64,000 nt of DNA from contig JASJZC010000002.1 of NCBI GenBank assembly GCA_037178855.1, forward strand, positions 3,968,001 through 4,032,000. The letters are read 5' to 3'. Of this stretch, positions 36,846-49,116 are shown piece after piece (the stretch's first letter is position 1; every line of letters starts with the position of its first letter). Below the pieces are notes generated by a model. It saw only the letters and a list, made by a program, of their open reading frames with translations. It ran no database searches and was not told where the DNA came from. The stretch is from Oscheius sp. JU75 (Eukaryota > Nematoda > Chromadorea > Rhabditida > Rhabditidae). Position numbers and translations under genes: made by a program.

Positions 36846-37078
36846 AAATAGTCCTGCAGCCTTGCCCGTGATCTCTCTTCCTCTCTCCTGATCTCTAGAC
36901 CAACCCAGTGCGGAAAAACGAGATTGAAAGTCGCTGCTCGAAGATAACTATCAGATTTTTTCACGAGAGACATCGAGATACGCGGTGTGATTTAAAAGAC
37001 ACAGTACTCTGGTTCGTTTTTCGGACCTGTTCCTTTTTTTTGAAGCTTCCTTACTGTGAAACATTTTTTTTAGACACA

Positions 37079-37234
37079 ATGTCAAAACCGACTATGTTCT
37101 TGGTTGGCCTGCTCATCATGGCCGTCTTCTATTACCTCTTTCTGGAGAATGTTGGTAAGAAGGCAAAGAAGAGAAGAGTCACTGAGGACTACATTAGACC
37201 AAGCGAATGGCTGATTGAGGCTCATCGAATGCAG
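37079..37234 (+). CDS. Possible alternative first exon of the FkbM gene
   Basis: An ATG behind TTTTTTAGACACA opens 52 codons ending at a donor (ATGCAG|GTATTG) in phase 0. The product (MSKPTMFLVGLLIMAVFYYL anchor, then DYIRPSEWLIEAHRMQ) parallels exon 1 of the next gene, which has FLVYHIF and SFIRPSKFLIKEYEKQ and ends in the same phase. No second exon of its own follows, so it is either an alternative promoter and exon splicing to 37753 or a truncated tandem copy. Confidence 0.55.
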
Positions 37235-37566
37235 GTATTGTGAGGTGTTCAGTTTGGAGACTACTAGTGACGAATCACGAATGTCATCGGATACGGCTAG
37301 TATGCAATGATAGATGATATAAGAATGAAGAGTCCGGAATACAATCAGGTGGAGAACGGTAACGGAAGGGTCTATCCTGATTATGTTAACAATCAGTATT
37401 TCTAGCAAGGAATCGTGACTTTGTTTTGCTTATCATTGTCGATAGGGTTTCGTTGCAGAAAAAGCTGACTCACACCCATTAAAACACATGTAGTTTAAAA
37501 AAGTACCGTTGTCACGCGATTCTCGTAGCTCTCCTAGCAACCGTAAAGCAAAATGCCTTAGTCGAA

Positions 37567-38571
37567 ATGGCCAATGCCGCCTACATCCTCGTCGGTTTTT
37601 TCACAGTTTTTCTCGTCTACCATATCTTTTCTCACAAACGAATTCGCTTCACAGGCAATGACACTAGTTTCATTAGACCCAGTAAATTTTTGATAAAAGA
37701 ATACGAAAAACAGGTCCGGCAATCTGTATTCTCTTCACTACTTGTATTTCAGGTGTCTTCCCGACGAGGATTCCTATCCCAGATCAAAGACAAGACGAGT
37801 CAGTTCGGATATGGTCATCTGTACAACAATCTGGCTCCTGAGGTCTTTTGTGCGGAAAAGATCAAAGTTGGAACCACGGACGACGGAGGAAAATGGATGT
37901 GTTCACCACAAAAGTGCGGTTTTCTCCGGATCAAAAAACCTTTCAGTGTTCCCGAGGACTGCGTCATTTTCGCTTTGGGAATTAGTACTGCCATTACCTT
38001 CGAAGAAGACATTCAGAAGTTTTCTGATCAGCGATGCAGAGTCATCTCGGTCGATAGTGTGAGTAGCTTCGTACCAGTTCTATACCTTCCAACCTGTCAG
38101 CCATTTTCCCTCTCAAAAACAAGATTTTAGGGCCAACAGCCCCAGAGCGTTATTGATGCCCTAGCCAAGATTCGGGGAGTTGTCATCAAGACCTTTGTCA
38201 GCAACGTTGACCAAGAAGGCAAGATGACCATGGACACTATTCTAAAAAAAAACGACGCCTCATCAGTCGAGATCCTCAAAATTGACATCGAGGGCTCGGA
38301 ATTCCAAGCCATGGAGCCGTTTTTGGAAAAGTACACTCCGGCCCAAGTAGGAAATGAGATGAATATCTTCTGAAATCAATCTCAGATCATGATCGAGGTG
38401 CACGGAGAGCCACAACAAGCCTACGATTTCTTGAAGATGATGTCGCGCAAGGGGTATCTGCTTTTCAACTATGAGATCAATGGAGTGTACCATACTCTTT
38501 GCGAATACGCTTTCATCCACGAGGATCAGTTGGAAAGATACAAGGCCACTCTTCTGGCCAAGTATCTCTGA
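37567..38571 (+). CDS. FkbM/METTL24-like methyltransferase, membrane anchored
   Basis: Predicted SAM-dependent methyltransferase of the Methyltransf_21 (FkbM) type, substrate unknown. Exons 37567-37713, 37753-38058, 38131-38346, 38386-38571; 284 aa. An N-terminal signal anchor (AAYILVGFFTVFLVYHIF) predicts a type II Golgi or ER protein. The core contains KVGTTDDGGKWMCSP, CVIFALGISTAITFEEDI in the SAM-binding position, and the hallmark EILKIDIEGSEFQAMEPFL, then IEVHGEPQQAYDFL. The Gly-rich SAM loop (ALGIST) is poorer in glycine than the classical GxGxG. Confidence 0.82.
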
Positions 38572-39382
38572 TCCTGGTATTCCGTTGGAAGAACTGACCT
38601 CAAACATTCGTAGTTGTCTGAATAAAATGTGGGTGAAACATAATAGAAAAGCTCCGATTTCCTCTACAATTAATGTGGGAAGAATGCCGCTCTTTATTTT
38701 TAAGGTAATACAATCTCGTCAGATCATATTAAAAATAAGAGTACTTCAGTTCACAATGTTCCGTTTCGATAAAGGCGTTGCGGACTCTACAATGGGCCGA
38801 AGCCTTTTCCTTGATTTATACCTGTCAGCTGTCTCGTGCATTTTCGGTCTTTTGTTTGGTGTCCTTCCTGCAGTAATAGAGGCGCCTGGCGACCAATTGA
38901 CCCTCAATCTCTCGTGCACTTTTCTCTACTTCTTGACTCTCCTTTTTGTTTATTCGCTTAAGGGCATCGATTTCGAAGGGTCTGCCAATTGTGTTGCCCT
39001 TATCAATTCGCATTCTTCTTACACATCTATCGCACCTCTGTCCGCTATCTTCCTTTTTCTATTGTCTTTTCAGAACAACAATACTTTTGGCAATAGGCTG
39101 CAAAGAAAATGATTCTATTTTTGGCTTGGGTCAAATTGTTGTAATGAAGTCTGGCTGGGAACATGCCGAAGTGTAGGAAGGACTATTTCAACCCTAGAAG
39201 TAGTGATACTTTGAGATGAACGGACATGAAGGAATGTCATTGTCGCTAAAACTGTGATGCTTGGGGAATCATAGACTGCTTTTGAAACTACAAATCTATC
39301 GACATAACGATATGTACCTGTTCTGTGTGGGCAGTTCCCAAAAGCTTCTGTGAAGTCTGCCATCGAAAGTCTAGTGTTATAG
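38572..39382. other. Intergenic, no gene recognised
   Basis: Between two plus-strand genes. A poorly supported frame overlaps 38471-39112 but extends the last FkbM exon in another frame, with no splice or domain support. The sideroflexin start follows an acceptor-like GTGTTATAG. Confidence 0.4.
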
Positions 39383-40595
39383 ATGTCCGACACAGTATTC
39401 GGCTTCCCAAAATATCCCCAGTTCCAAGAAGGCCGACCTCGTTTTCCTCAGGAAACTTTTATCGGTCGTTATCTCCATTATCTCGACGTCGTCAATCCCT
39501 CGACTCTTTTCACTAGCGAAGTAAGTTGTGCCTTGAGCAGTTCAAATAATTTTAATTTAGAAACGACTGAAAGAATGCCAAGATTTGTTGTCTGCCAACC
39601 GAGCGGGTGTTGGAAATGCTTCCGATAAAGAACTGTGGCAGGCCCAGAAGACTGTCTCGGCTGTTCTCCATCCAGATACGGGAGAGAAAATATTTCAACC
39701 TTTTAGAATGAGTGGCTACGTGCCTTTTGGATGGATCACGGTAAAATCATAGTTAAAGGTACTGATAAATCCCTAGGTAACTGGAATGCTGCTTCCGAAT
39801 CCCTCCTGGCCAACACTTCTTTTTTGGCAATGGATCAATCAGTCCCACAATGCCCTAGTCAACTATGCTAATAGGAATGCTTCCCAGGTTGGTTCCAATT
39901 CTGAATTTTCATAATGTCCATTTCAGCCCCAACCAATGTCTAAGTACATCACCGCTTACGGAGCTGCCGTCACCTCAGCTTGTTCTATTGCTGGAGGTAA
40001 ACTACTGTCTTTTCTCGTTCTAAAATAAGTTGAGGTCTTACCTACTGCATAAAGAAAGCCTCATCTCTTCCTTTTACAACTCGTCTGGTCATCCAGCGTT
40101 TTGTCCCTCTTCCAGCCACCTCTCTGGCCTCTTCTCTGAACTGTATCTGTATGAGATGGACCGAGTTGAAAACGGGTATCCGAGTCTACGAGAGAGATGG
40201 AACTGTGGTTGGGGTCTCGAAAGAGGCGGCTCAAAGAGCTGTCAGAGATACAACGATGGTCAGGGCCTTCCTTCCAGTTCCTCTCCTGCTCCTTCCTCCC
40301 TGTATTATGCCCTTTTTGGAAAAGTTAGACTGTTAAACAAATGTATTGAGGAGCTTCAGAACAAAATTCGTCAGCGGATCTCCCTTAAGGCATCTTTTTG
40401 TGAATGCAATCGTTTGCACTCTGTCCTTCGCTGCTTCACTCCCTGTGGCACTCGCACTGTTCCCACAGGAGAGCACTGTAAGTTCGGAGTAGTCCCCTTG
40501 AAAAACTCAATTTTCAGATCCTGGTTAATGACCTGGAGCCAGAATTGCGGGAGAAGACAAACGAGACGGAACTCTACTACAACAAGGGTCTCTAA
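39383..40595 (+). CDS. Sideroflexin, mitochondrial amino-acid transporter
   Basis: Inner mitochondrial membrane carrier; the family includes serine transporters feeding one-carbon metabolism. Exons 39383-39520, 39561-39740, 39777-39887, 39927-39996, 40035-40323, 40360-40477, 40518-40595; 327 aa, matching the family's ~320. Landmarks: [90 protein letters not shown], the [19 protein letters not shown] region and the C-terminal YYNKGL. Exon 5 uses the acceptor GTTGAG|GT, the only one giving a continuous family sequence. Confidence 0.93.
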
Positions 40596-41895
40596 CAGAT
40601 GCCAATAAATGTTTAAACACTTTCGAACGGGTTGATCTATATCCGACACGTCAGCTGACCCGTTCTCTCTTCGGGTCCGTTGTTCCTCATTTCTAACGCT
40701 CATCACTTGTGCATTGTAGTGAAAACAACTATTTTAAAAAAGAAACAAAGCAGACCAACCAGTTCACACACGTAGATGATATGAGTCATCTTCAGTGTCC
40801 ATTTCAATCATTAATTTGTCCGAGACAGTCTTCTTTCATAGTATTTATACAACTTCCTATTGCCCACTTCCCTGTTGATACATCCTAACTACACACATCA
40901 TACGATCCTTGGAATTTTTGTCAAATCGATCAAACCATCATTTTAAACCGCGGTCGACCACCCAAACCTGGCAAGCGGTGTTGTTTCAACACACAAGAGA
41001 CCAAGTTGGCCATTCTTTGAGTGGATTCAGCCTAAACAGGAAACACTTTTGACCATGTCTCTCCTCCTTTCGCATAATATTTCTCTCTCGCGCGCTCTCT
41101 AAAAATCGCCGGGTCAGCTTGATAACGATAAGAGAGCTCTAGGCTCATTTCCATATGCGTAACAGCACATGTGCGTTCGAGACGTGTTTTTGTCTCACAG
41201 CTGTTCTCTTTCTACATCACTGGACGCTCGATGCTTCGGTTTTCGAACTGACCAACATTCCCGTTCCAGCAAGCAGTTAACGATCTAGCGTTCTCGTTAT
41301 TCTTGTCCTTTTTGATTTTCCGCGGAAGTCTCTCCTCGAATGTTCTCACCTCTCCAATTGATCCGTTCCTTTGGAAGGGATAGTCATTTCTTTTAATTGT
41401 TTCTAACCTGTCGTGGAAAGTCCGTTGTCTAGATGATAAAAATATCTGATGAGGTTTCCTGTGCTTGATCTTTGAGAGATGAAGGACGCGCCGATTGTTT
41501 CCGGCGCGATGATCGAAGTATCAATAGGATAGACAGAGTGTTTTCTAATTCCTTCCAAATTTCTTGGTCAATTTTCATACTTGCACTAGCTGTTTTTATT
41601 GTGTGAAAGTATGTGTTTGCTTTCACTGAAGCACTGGTTTGCCGCGTCTAGTTTACGCCAAATGAAAAAGCAAGTTATTGGGCAAACTGTAGTCTTTTCT
41701 TCAAATTCCCACCGGTCACTTCCACTGCCAATTAGTACCGCGATAATCCGAACAGACAACAGAGTGTTCGAAACGGGGTGGTTTCTTTCGCTTCGCGACT
41801 CTTGAGTAAATAGCTGGCCACTGACCGGACGCCTCTCTCACGCATCGGTCTCATTGTGCTCCTGCGACGAAAAATCCTAAATCTCAGTTTTTACA
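40596..41895. other. Intergenic, no gene recognised
   Basis: 1.3 kb between sideroflexin and the transporter. Presumed promoter of the latter; no site assigned. Confidence 0.4.
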
Positions 41896-44131
41896 ATGGG
41901 ACAGCCTCTGCTCCCTGATGCTAAGCAGGTTAGTGCAGCTCTTTTTTAAGTTCTAGTGTATAAATACTCCACTTTTGGTTAGTAGATTGGTTTTTTTCCC
42001 GAATAGTAATGGCAGAAAGTCTTATCCAATTGAAGTCTAGTTGAGCCATAGAGCCAGAACTTAAAAAATGCGACTACACTCTGTGAATGTTGGTAGGAAA
42101 CCTAGAGTCATTAAAAGTTATCCGGTCCCCGAGTCTGCTGAACAACTTCAAACCGAAGATATTGCCCGGGGATAGCCCTAACTATGTGAAAATTGTAAAA
42201 CTGTAGCGAAGTGTCCTAGAAGGCAGAGGAGTGTAACCAACAGTCATGACTGCTCTGAAATATGCCACTCGTTTGAAGCGAAAGGTAATCGAAGTTCGTG
42301 TCCATTCCAGGGTCATCGATGACTCGTACTTCCCATCTCTCATTTGCATTTTGCGTAGTAGACTCGCTATTTAAAGACTCTTACACGTGCTGTAGAGCAA
42401 TGACTCTCTTTTTGCAACAGTTCCCATTTTTACCAACCAACAACAAATTTAAAGATGCCATCGCTCTCAATCCATGTGCTCTCATTAGCACTATGTCTCT
42501 CGTCCGGCTTCCAACAAGGCTACATTTCTTCCGTTCTGAACCAGCCCTATATGTACATTGAGCAGTACATCAACGAATCCTGGGTAGAAAGAACAGGAGA
42601 GGCGATGCCGAGACAGACTTTGGTAATTTTAGTCGCTTTATTCTCCAAAACAGTGTCCCAGAATGTGGTCTGGTCTCTCCTGAACGTTACCTTTCCTGTT
42701 GCTACCATTTTCGGACAATTCCTTGCTGCCTGGATGTGTAAACGTCTCGGCAGGAAAAGGACAGCTATCATCGCCTCTGCACTCTACATTCCTGGAGCCC
42801 TTTTGTCCTCATCTGCCAAGTGGGCTGGCAACTACTTTGAACTCTTGTTCGTAGGTAGAATCTTATGGTAATAGCAAATTAAAGTAGTGGTGCAAAAGAA
42901 TTTAGGTCTCTGGCCAACGGGGTAAACAGTGTGAATGCGACGGTCTGGATCGTGGAATGTGCCCCGCCACAGATTCGTGGACGAATGGCCGCTATGCAGG
43001 AATTCTTCATGGCCATCGGATCCCTACTGACTCAAGCTGTTGGAGTCCCGTTTTCATCCAAAGCGCTCTGGCCTCTCGTCTTTATTCCCAACATCTTTGT
43101 CACCATCATATCACTGTTTATGTTCGCATTTGTCTGGGAGTCGCCACAATATATCATGGAAAAACACGCGGACGAACATAAGGTTCCGCGTAGTCGGTTT
43201 GAGAGAAAATCGAGGATGTTTAGGCACGAAAAGCTCTGGCTGCTTACCACGGAGTACCAGTAGACGATGCTTCTGTTGAAGCAGAACTTCGAATTTGTGA
43301 AAAGGCCGTCCGGTCAAAAGATAACAAGTCCAAGGATGGAAGTTGTTACGATCACAGTGGAGCCACAATCATGTTTAATCCCTGGAAGGCCAACGATCCG
43401 ATGTCAAAGGTCATTCGACATGCTGCCTGGCTCGGAATCATGGTCAAGATTGCTTATGTCTTCACCGGGGCCAGATGCTTGAGATCGTACAGTACCTTCA
43501 TTCTTCACATGATGGGAGGATGGCATTTGCAGCACGCTCTCTACGGGTCCTTCATTGTTGGTGAGTTCAGGTTATTGGTTTTCAATAAAATAATAATCTG
43601 CAGGTCTTCTACGCCTTCCAGTAACTCTTGTTCCTGTGTTCCTAGTCGACCGTCTTGGTCGTCGCCCTCTCATGATCTTCTCCACAGCCGTCTCCTTCAT
43701 CGCCCTTTTGGCCATGATGCTCGGCATCGATCTGGGATCCGATTGGAAAATGGCCACCTTTATGGGAATGGCTGTTCTCTTGCTGATCAACGCCTGCGGT
43801 ATCGGCTCCGTTTCCCGATTCTATGCTGCAGAACTGGTTCCTCGAAATCTCCTACTCTCCTCAGTTTCCACACTCACAATGTTCGAAGCCTTAACCAAAA
43901 TTGCCGTCGAGTTCTCCTTCTACCCGCTCGCTAATGTGATAGGAGCCTCTTCCTTGCTGATGTTCCTGATTCCCACTGCCGTCTTTATGGTTCTGATGTG
44001 GGCACTGTGTCCTGAGACAAGTCGACGAACTGTCAATGAGGTATCCTTATAGTTGCTCATGCAAACGAACCTTTCAGGTGCTGAACGAGGTCGCTCAACG
44101 GAAAAAGTTGAAAGTTTCCTTCCCTATGTAA
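41896..44131 (+). CDS. MFS sugar-type transporter
   Basis: Major facilitator, sugar porter group, predicted plasma-membrane hexose or related solute carrier with 12 helices. Exons 41896-41928, 42455-42867, 42906-43182, 43224-43560, 43604-44040, 44078-44131; 516 aa. Landmarks: GFQQGYISSVLNQP in helix 1, MCKRLGRKRTAI in loop 2-3, CAPPQIRGRMAAMQEFF, FVWESPQYIMEKH, LVDRLGRRPLMIFS in loop 8-9, and the final PETSRRTVNEV, a variant of the PETKG motif of sugar porters. The tiny first exon (MGQPLLPDAKQ) is joined over a 526-nt intron and is the least certain part; translation from 42455 is an alternative. Confidence 0.87.
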
Positions 44132-47100
44132 AGATTCCTCTCTTCGCTCAATTCGTGGTGTTTCACGGGTACGACCGCTGTTACTCGCCAGTGTTCTATG
44201 TACTGTTGCTCATAATATATTTTTTCAAAGATAAACTTTTCTTTCTTCGGGAAAACAGCAGACTCTGCATTTTTTTTTATGTTTCCTAAAAACCATTTCC
44301 CCGTGAATAATTTAATGGCCCCTCTGGATTGGAAGTCTGCTAGCTGGAAATAAATGCCGGAGCAGTTTCGTGTCACACGTGGCTCTGATTGCGACTCGTG
44401 CTGTACATAATTCAGCCTGTCTTTCTGCCTTCCTCTCTCTGCAACTGACATCAGGCTGCGCGGGGGACCATCGAGCTGTTTATGATTTAGGCCTAGGTCT
44501 TTTTACAACGGCCACTGGTCGCTCACTCTCCCAGTGCACCTTTTATTGAGCAAGAGACCAGAGTGTGTGGCTCTCTAATTAGTCTTCGTCCTATTCAGCC
44601 TAGCTGACATTTCACTTTTTATGAGCTGGTAGCAGATGCAGATTTTCAATTCGAGTAGCAGGTGGCCGACCTCTCCAGCATTTCATATCCATTGTTTCCA
44701 ATAACTTTTTCCACTTGACTACTGCCTTGACCAAATTGCTGCGGCTCTTAATCAGACACAAGAGGCTTAGGTATTTAGACTATCTCTGTGGTCAATTCCT
44801 AATGTGTGCAGCCGTTCAAAGTTGTGATCCCTGTGTAGATTGATGCATAGCTTACGGAAAACTTTCCTTCGTTTTTCAAATTCTAAAAAGATAAAACACT
44901 TTTAACATAACATACGGTTCTTTGAAAAAGGACAAATATCCCATTCTGGCAAATCTGAAATATTCTATTCGTTGTCCCATTTTATCGTCAAGGTTACCCG
45001 ACCGGCTGTTTCTTCTCGGTTCTGAAGTTTTAGATGTCTACTGATTCAATATTTCACCATTCCATACATTACTTTGATTCGCTACAGTTGTTTATTGCTC
45101 CAAACATCTAAACCGTATGCCTTTCTCCTCTCCCATGATTTTCCGCAAATCTCTTCTACGAAAAAGCTGAGTTAATCCATTGGAAAAGTCATCCTGTGAG
45201 TCACTTCCTCCTCCCCTCTTCTCGGTCTAATCCCGCTCTAACCCGATGTTTTCAAGTACTAACCGATAGACAGAAGCCCTAGAAAAGAGGCCATGTAGCC
45301 TCTATACCTGGCTGCGAGGCGTGTTTGTTATTCACCTCATTGCTGCTATGCTATCGCCTTCCAGCTGCGGCGAATTTTTCAACACATTAGTAAGTTTTCA
45401 AATGTTTTACTGCAAGAGAAGGGCTCGTCTGTGACCGTATCGGACTGTCACACCGTATAGAATGTCCGTCAGTTTAGAAGTCTGAGACATGAGAAAAGCC
45501 TTTCAGTCGAGGATAAGGAACTTATTTCAAAGACAAATTGCAGTTTGAATAATCTGGAAACTGTTACCAGAAAAGTTTACATATGACATTTGTACCAGTT
45601 TGAACGAATTTGATTCAAAAGTTTGTCTTCTTAGAATAAGAAGGGAGGTTTTCTTTGCTCCAGTTCAGTCAAGATCAAAGTATCCGATCTTCTGGAATTC
45701 TTACGAAACACAGTTCCCCATTTCGAGGTTTGTGCGTATTTGTTACTCTCTTAAACGGATTGAACCTCTTCGGAAGTGATATCTGTTTGTTGCAATTAGC
45801 TTGTACGTAGATCCTCTTTGCCATTCTCTTCCTTACTCTCAGATTCTTATTTACATGGACTCTGGGGGAATTTATCACGGCTGAGTTGTTGCTTAGATCG
45901 AAGAAGGAAGCGGAATTGTCGAAATACTTTCCTGAATAGGACTCGTGACTCACTACAACCGAATGTTCTTTTTCGGAGCTTTGTCCAGCTCATAAAAATA
46001 ATTACATTCCTAAATCTGGCGCCGGACACCCACAATATAATAGAACACAACCTCCAACATAATAGAATTCGCACTATTGGTCTGTTTTTCTTTCCACGTG
46101 TCAAAAAATAGGAAATGAAAAATTTCCAGTGGATGTCACGACGAAGATGGTCAACCGCGGAAGCCTACCTTAAGCCATTTGCACTACGAGTCTCTCCACT
46201 CAGTCCGTAAGTTTAAATTTTTACAGTTGAGCAGGTTCGATGGCTGTCTTCCACCCGAAATTTATGAGCCTTTAAATTGTACTAGATCTTTTTTGAAAAT
46301 CATTTGTACCAGTGTTAACAAAACTATCAAAACTATGGAAGCGCAATGGTGTCGGTGACTCTCATTTTTTGTTTGTTTGTCCATGTCCCCGAAACAAGGA
46401 GCATGTCAAAAATCCTTGGCAATACGTGACAAGTCAGTTGTGAGCAGATAACAGGATGGGGATGCCGCTCAGTTTGCGGTAGCTCTACTAGAAAGCTAAC
46501 TGAAGGCCAAACGACTGCATATCAACCATCATTTAGACTATTTCTAGTTCTTGTCTGGATTCCTTTAACACGAGGGCTTAGGATGTTAGGCAACCAGGCC
46601 CTGTGCTTTTTTTTACTTGAAATTGAACTATTTCCGATCTGTCTGACCCAACTTATCAACTCTTTTCCTGGAAAGACGAAAATTAACACGTTTGTTTAGG
46701 GTTGTGCGGTATAACAGCCATGTGTTATAGAGCCCTATCGGTAATTTACAGCTTCTTGCTTTACTTTTTTCTAGACTTCCATTCGTTTTGTGCTAGCAAG
46801 CTACCACAATTGAAATAAGTCCTTAGTCTTTTGGAGCCAATTATGTCTAGACTAATTTCTGGCTTTTTACTAGCGTTTAAGAGATGCTGGAGAAAGATAA
46901 GAGTCTTCAATTTTTCCAAGTTATCGAATCCTCTCCTTGTTTCCCTCTCTTCCACAAGGTTTCAAAGCCAGCTTCTTGCCCAAGCCTAAAAATAGCTGAA
47001 AGTCAACAGCCCGCCAGAAATATTTAGCTCTAATCCCGTCATCATTAGGCATGCGTTTGTCACATGAACTTTTCTGCTCCCGTTTCCAGTCTTCGGAGGA

Positions 47101-49116
47101 CAACCGTGTAGGGAAAACAACACGTGGACGGAGCTGACGGAGATCAACGCTAACTCATTTGGGCGGCTTCGTTCTGACTGAAGAATACGTAAATACGGGG
47201 AAAGGACTATCGTGTGCTGGCCGAGGACAAACAACAACACACAATTGAACCCCTATGCATGTTTTATGAGGATGGGTATTAGATTTCTTGGTAGAATCCC
47301 TCAGAAAAAGAACTAGAAACAGACAGCTTCTTTCTTTGATCTCTTGATGCTCAAGCGGAGCAAACTGTCAATAACATTGTTGAGATGAGAAGCGCCAAGT
47401 TGCCTGGAGAGAGAGCATACATGTTTGTATTATGTTGTCTTCCGCGCAGTCCTTTAAAGCTCCTCCCCAAGAATCGAATTCCCTCTGTGCTATGTTGACA
47501 GCTAGGGGCCACTAGTAATCCCGTTTTGGGCTAAGATATCATTTTGGCCGCATCATGGTTGACCCATCACCGAACTCCATCTTCAATGAGACTTTGAGGT
47601 AGGCGATTGACAATAAGATAAGGCCTCCGGAGGGATTCCGGCTCGTCTGATGTTAGTAGTACGCACTTTGATCGACAAATCTTCGCGTAATTCGATTAAC
47701 GAGCTCGATAACAATGTGGTATTTGCTCTTCTAGTTCTTTCTAGGTACGTTGTTTGGGATTTGAGAAGGGGATCTGAGTCTCTCAGTTAGAGAAACGTCT
47801 TGTCAGATTTCCTTGGCTATCTCCCAAATGATGACGCAGTTTTATTTTTTAACTTTTCTCTGCCAGAGGCAGATTGTTTCTCAAACATTTTCAATTTAAT
47901 CCGTTAGTGATAGGAAACATTCGATTCTGCAAAAATAGAAACAAATTTTGTTATTCCTTCTGCAGCCGAGTGTTTACGTATGACCTGCAAATAAACATCC
48001 CGTTATTTTGTCTCTTGAAGGAGAATACCATCGAGTTATTGGCGATTTCCCCCTTCTCGTCTATAATTGAGTGTTACCTCTCTCGCGGGAAACATTCGCA
48101 AGGCAAATCCCCGACGGAATTGACTAATCGAGTCCGATTGAACCTATGATTAATATGACAAGAAGACTTCTTAGCATGTCTTTGTAAAGTCTCTCTAGAA
48201 ACATACTGAAACATATATACTTGAAAAAAAAATTGTTCATCTCTCAAACTCCTTTCCCGGCATTTAACGCTTAATTGCAAGCTGAAGATCAATAGACCGA
48301 GCCCTAGGAACAAAAGTAGGCAAAATGATTATCCCTGGGCACAATTAAAACTCCGCCCCGACCCCAAACACGGCGTCTCTTGATTCCCGCCCCTGAGTTA
48401 GGTTGCATGTGACCATCTCTTCTCACGTCTTCTTCTTCTACGTCTTGTCAATTGGATTGACTCCGAGAGCCTTTATCCAAAAGGGTTCTAAGTGGGAGCC
48501 GCTCTCTCTTATTTGACCCTGGCTCAAATCATGCGTTCGCCGTCTAGGAGGAGTCGGAGGTAAAATTTTCTTACTTAGAAGCTAGAAGACTTGATTTTTG
48601 TCTTGTTTAACGACTTTCATTGGTTTTACTGACTCTGTGCACGTCCAAATTGAGCTCTAAACTCCTTCCAATACAAAACGGTAAAAGCAAACATGTTTTA
48701 TATATACGACCCGAACTTACTACTTTTTAGGCAAAAAAGCTGTTCGGTACATACAGAAGTGGAGTCTAGTGAAGTTATAAAGTTAAATACTTTTTCAGTA
48801 TCTGAAAACCTCCAAACTGAAGTGATTTGTCCTTCTAAGAAACTCTACCTCCTTTATATTTAGTTATACAAACAACTTTTACAATGTGGTTCATAGAGTT
48901 AGTCACAGCTTCTCATTTTCCAACCTTGTGTAGGGCCAATTGGCGTAGCACATCATTTCTCTCGTTTGCAAGTATTCTTTCCTCTAATCCTTGCTTTCGT
49001 CTAGAACAAATTAGCTTGTGGCTGACGCTTTAAGAATAAGGAACGAGTGGAATGATCAACAAGGTATCATCAGATTTCTATAATTAGACATGGGCTGCCA
49101 TTGTTCTCCAGACTGA
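44132..49116. other. Gene-poor 5-kb stretch
   Basis: No frame on either strand here has both a plausible splice pattern and a known motif. A small possible exon (ATG at 48531 to a donor at 48560, MRSPSRRSR) leads nowhere in frame. I looked for tRNA-like A/B boxes, long palindromes and tandem repeats and found none convincing. Distant regulation or a noncoding transcript is possible but unsupported. Confidence 0.45.

Noticed and set aside
38471-39112. A 213-codon plus-strand frame.
   Set aside because: It begins as an alternate frame of the last FkbM exon and continues into low-complexity intergenic DNA, without splice or domain support.
46215-46245. A GGTTCGA box suggesting a tRNA gene.
   Set aside because: No matching A box or acceptor-stem pairing at tRNA spacing. 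Similar isolated boxes near 4468, 21764 and 34349 failed the same test.
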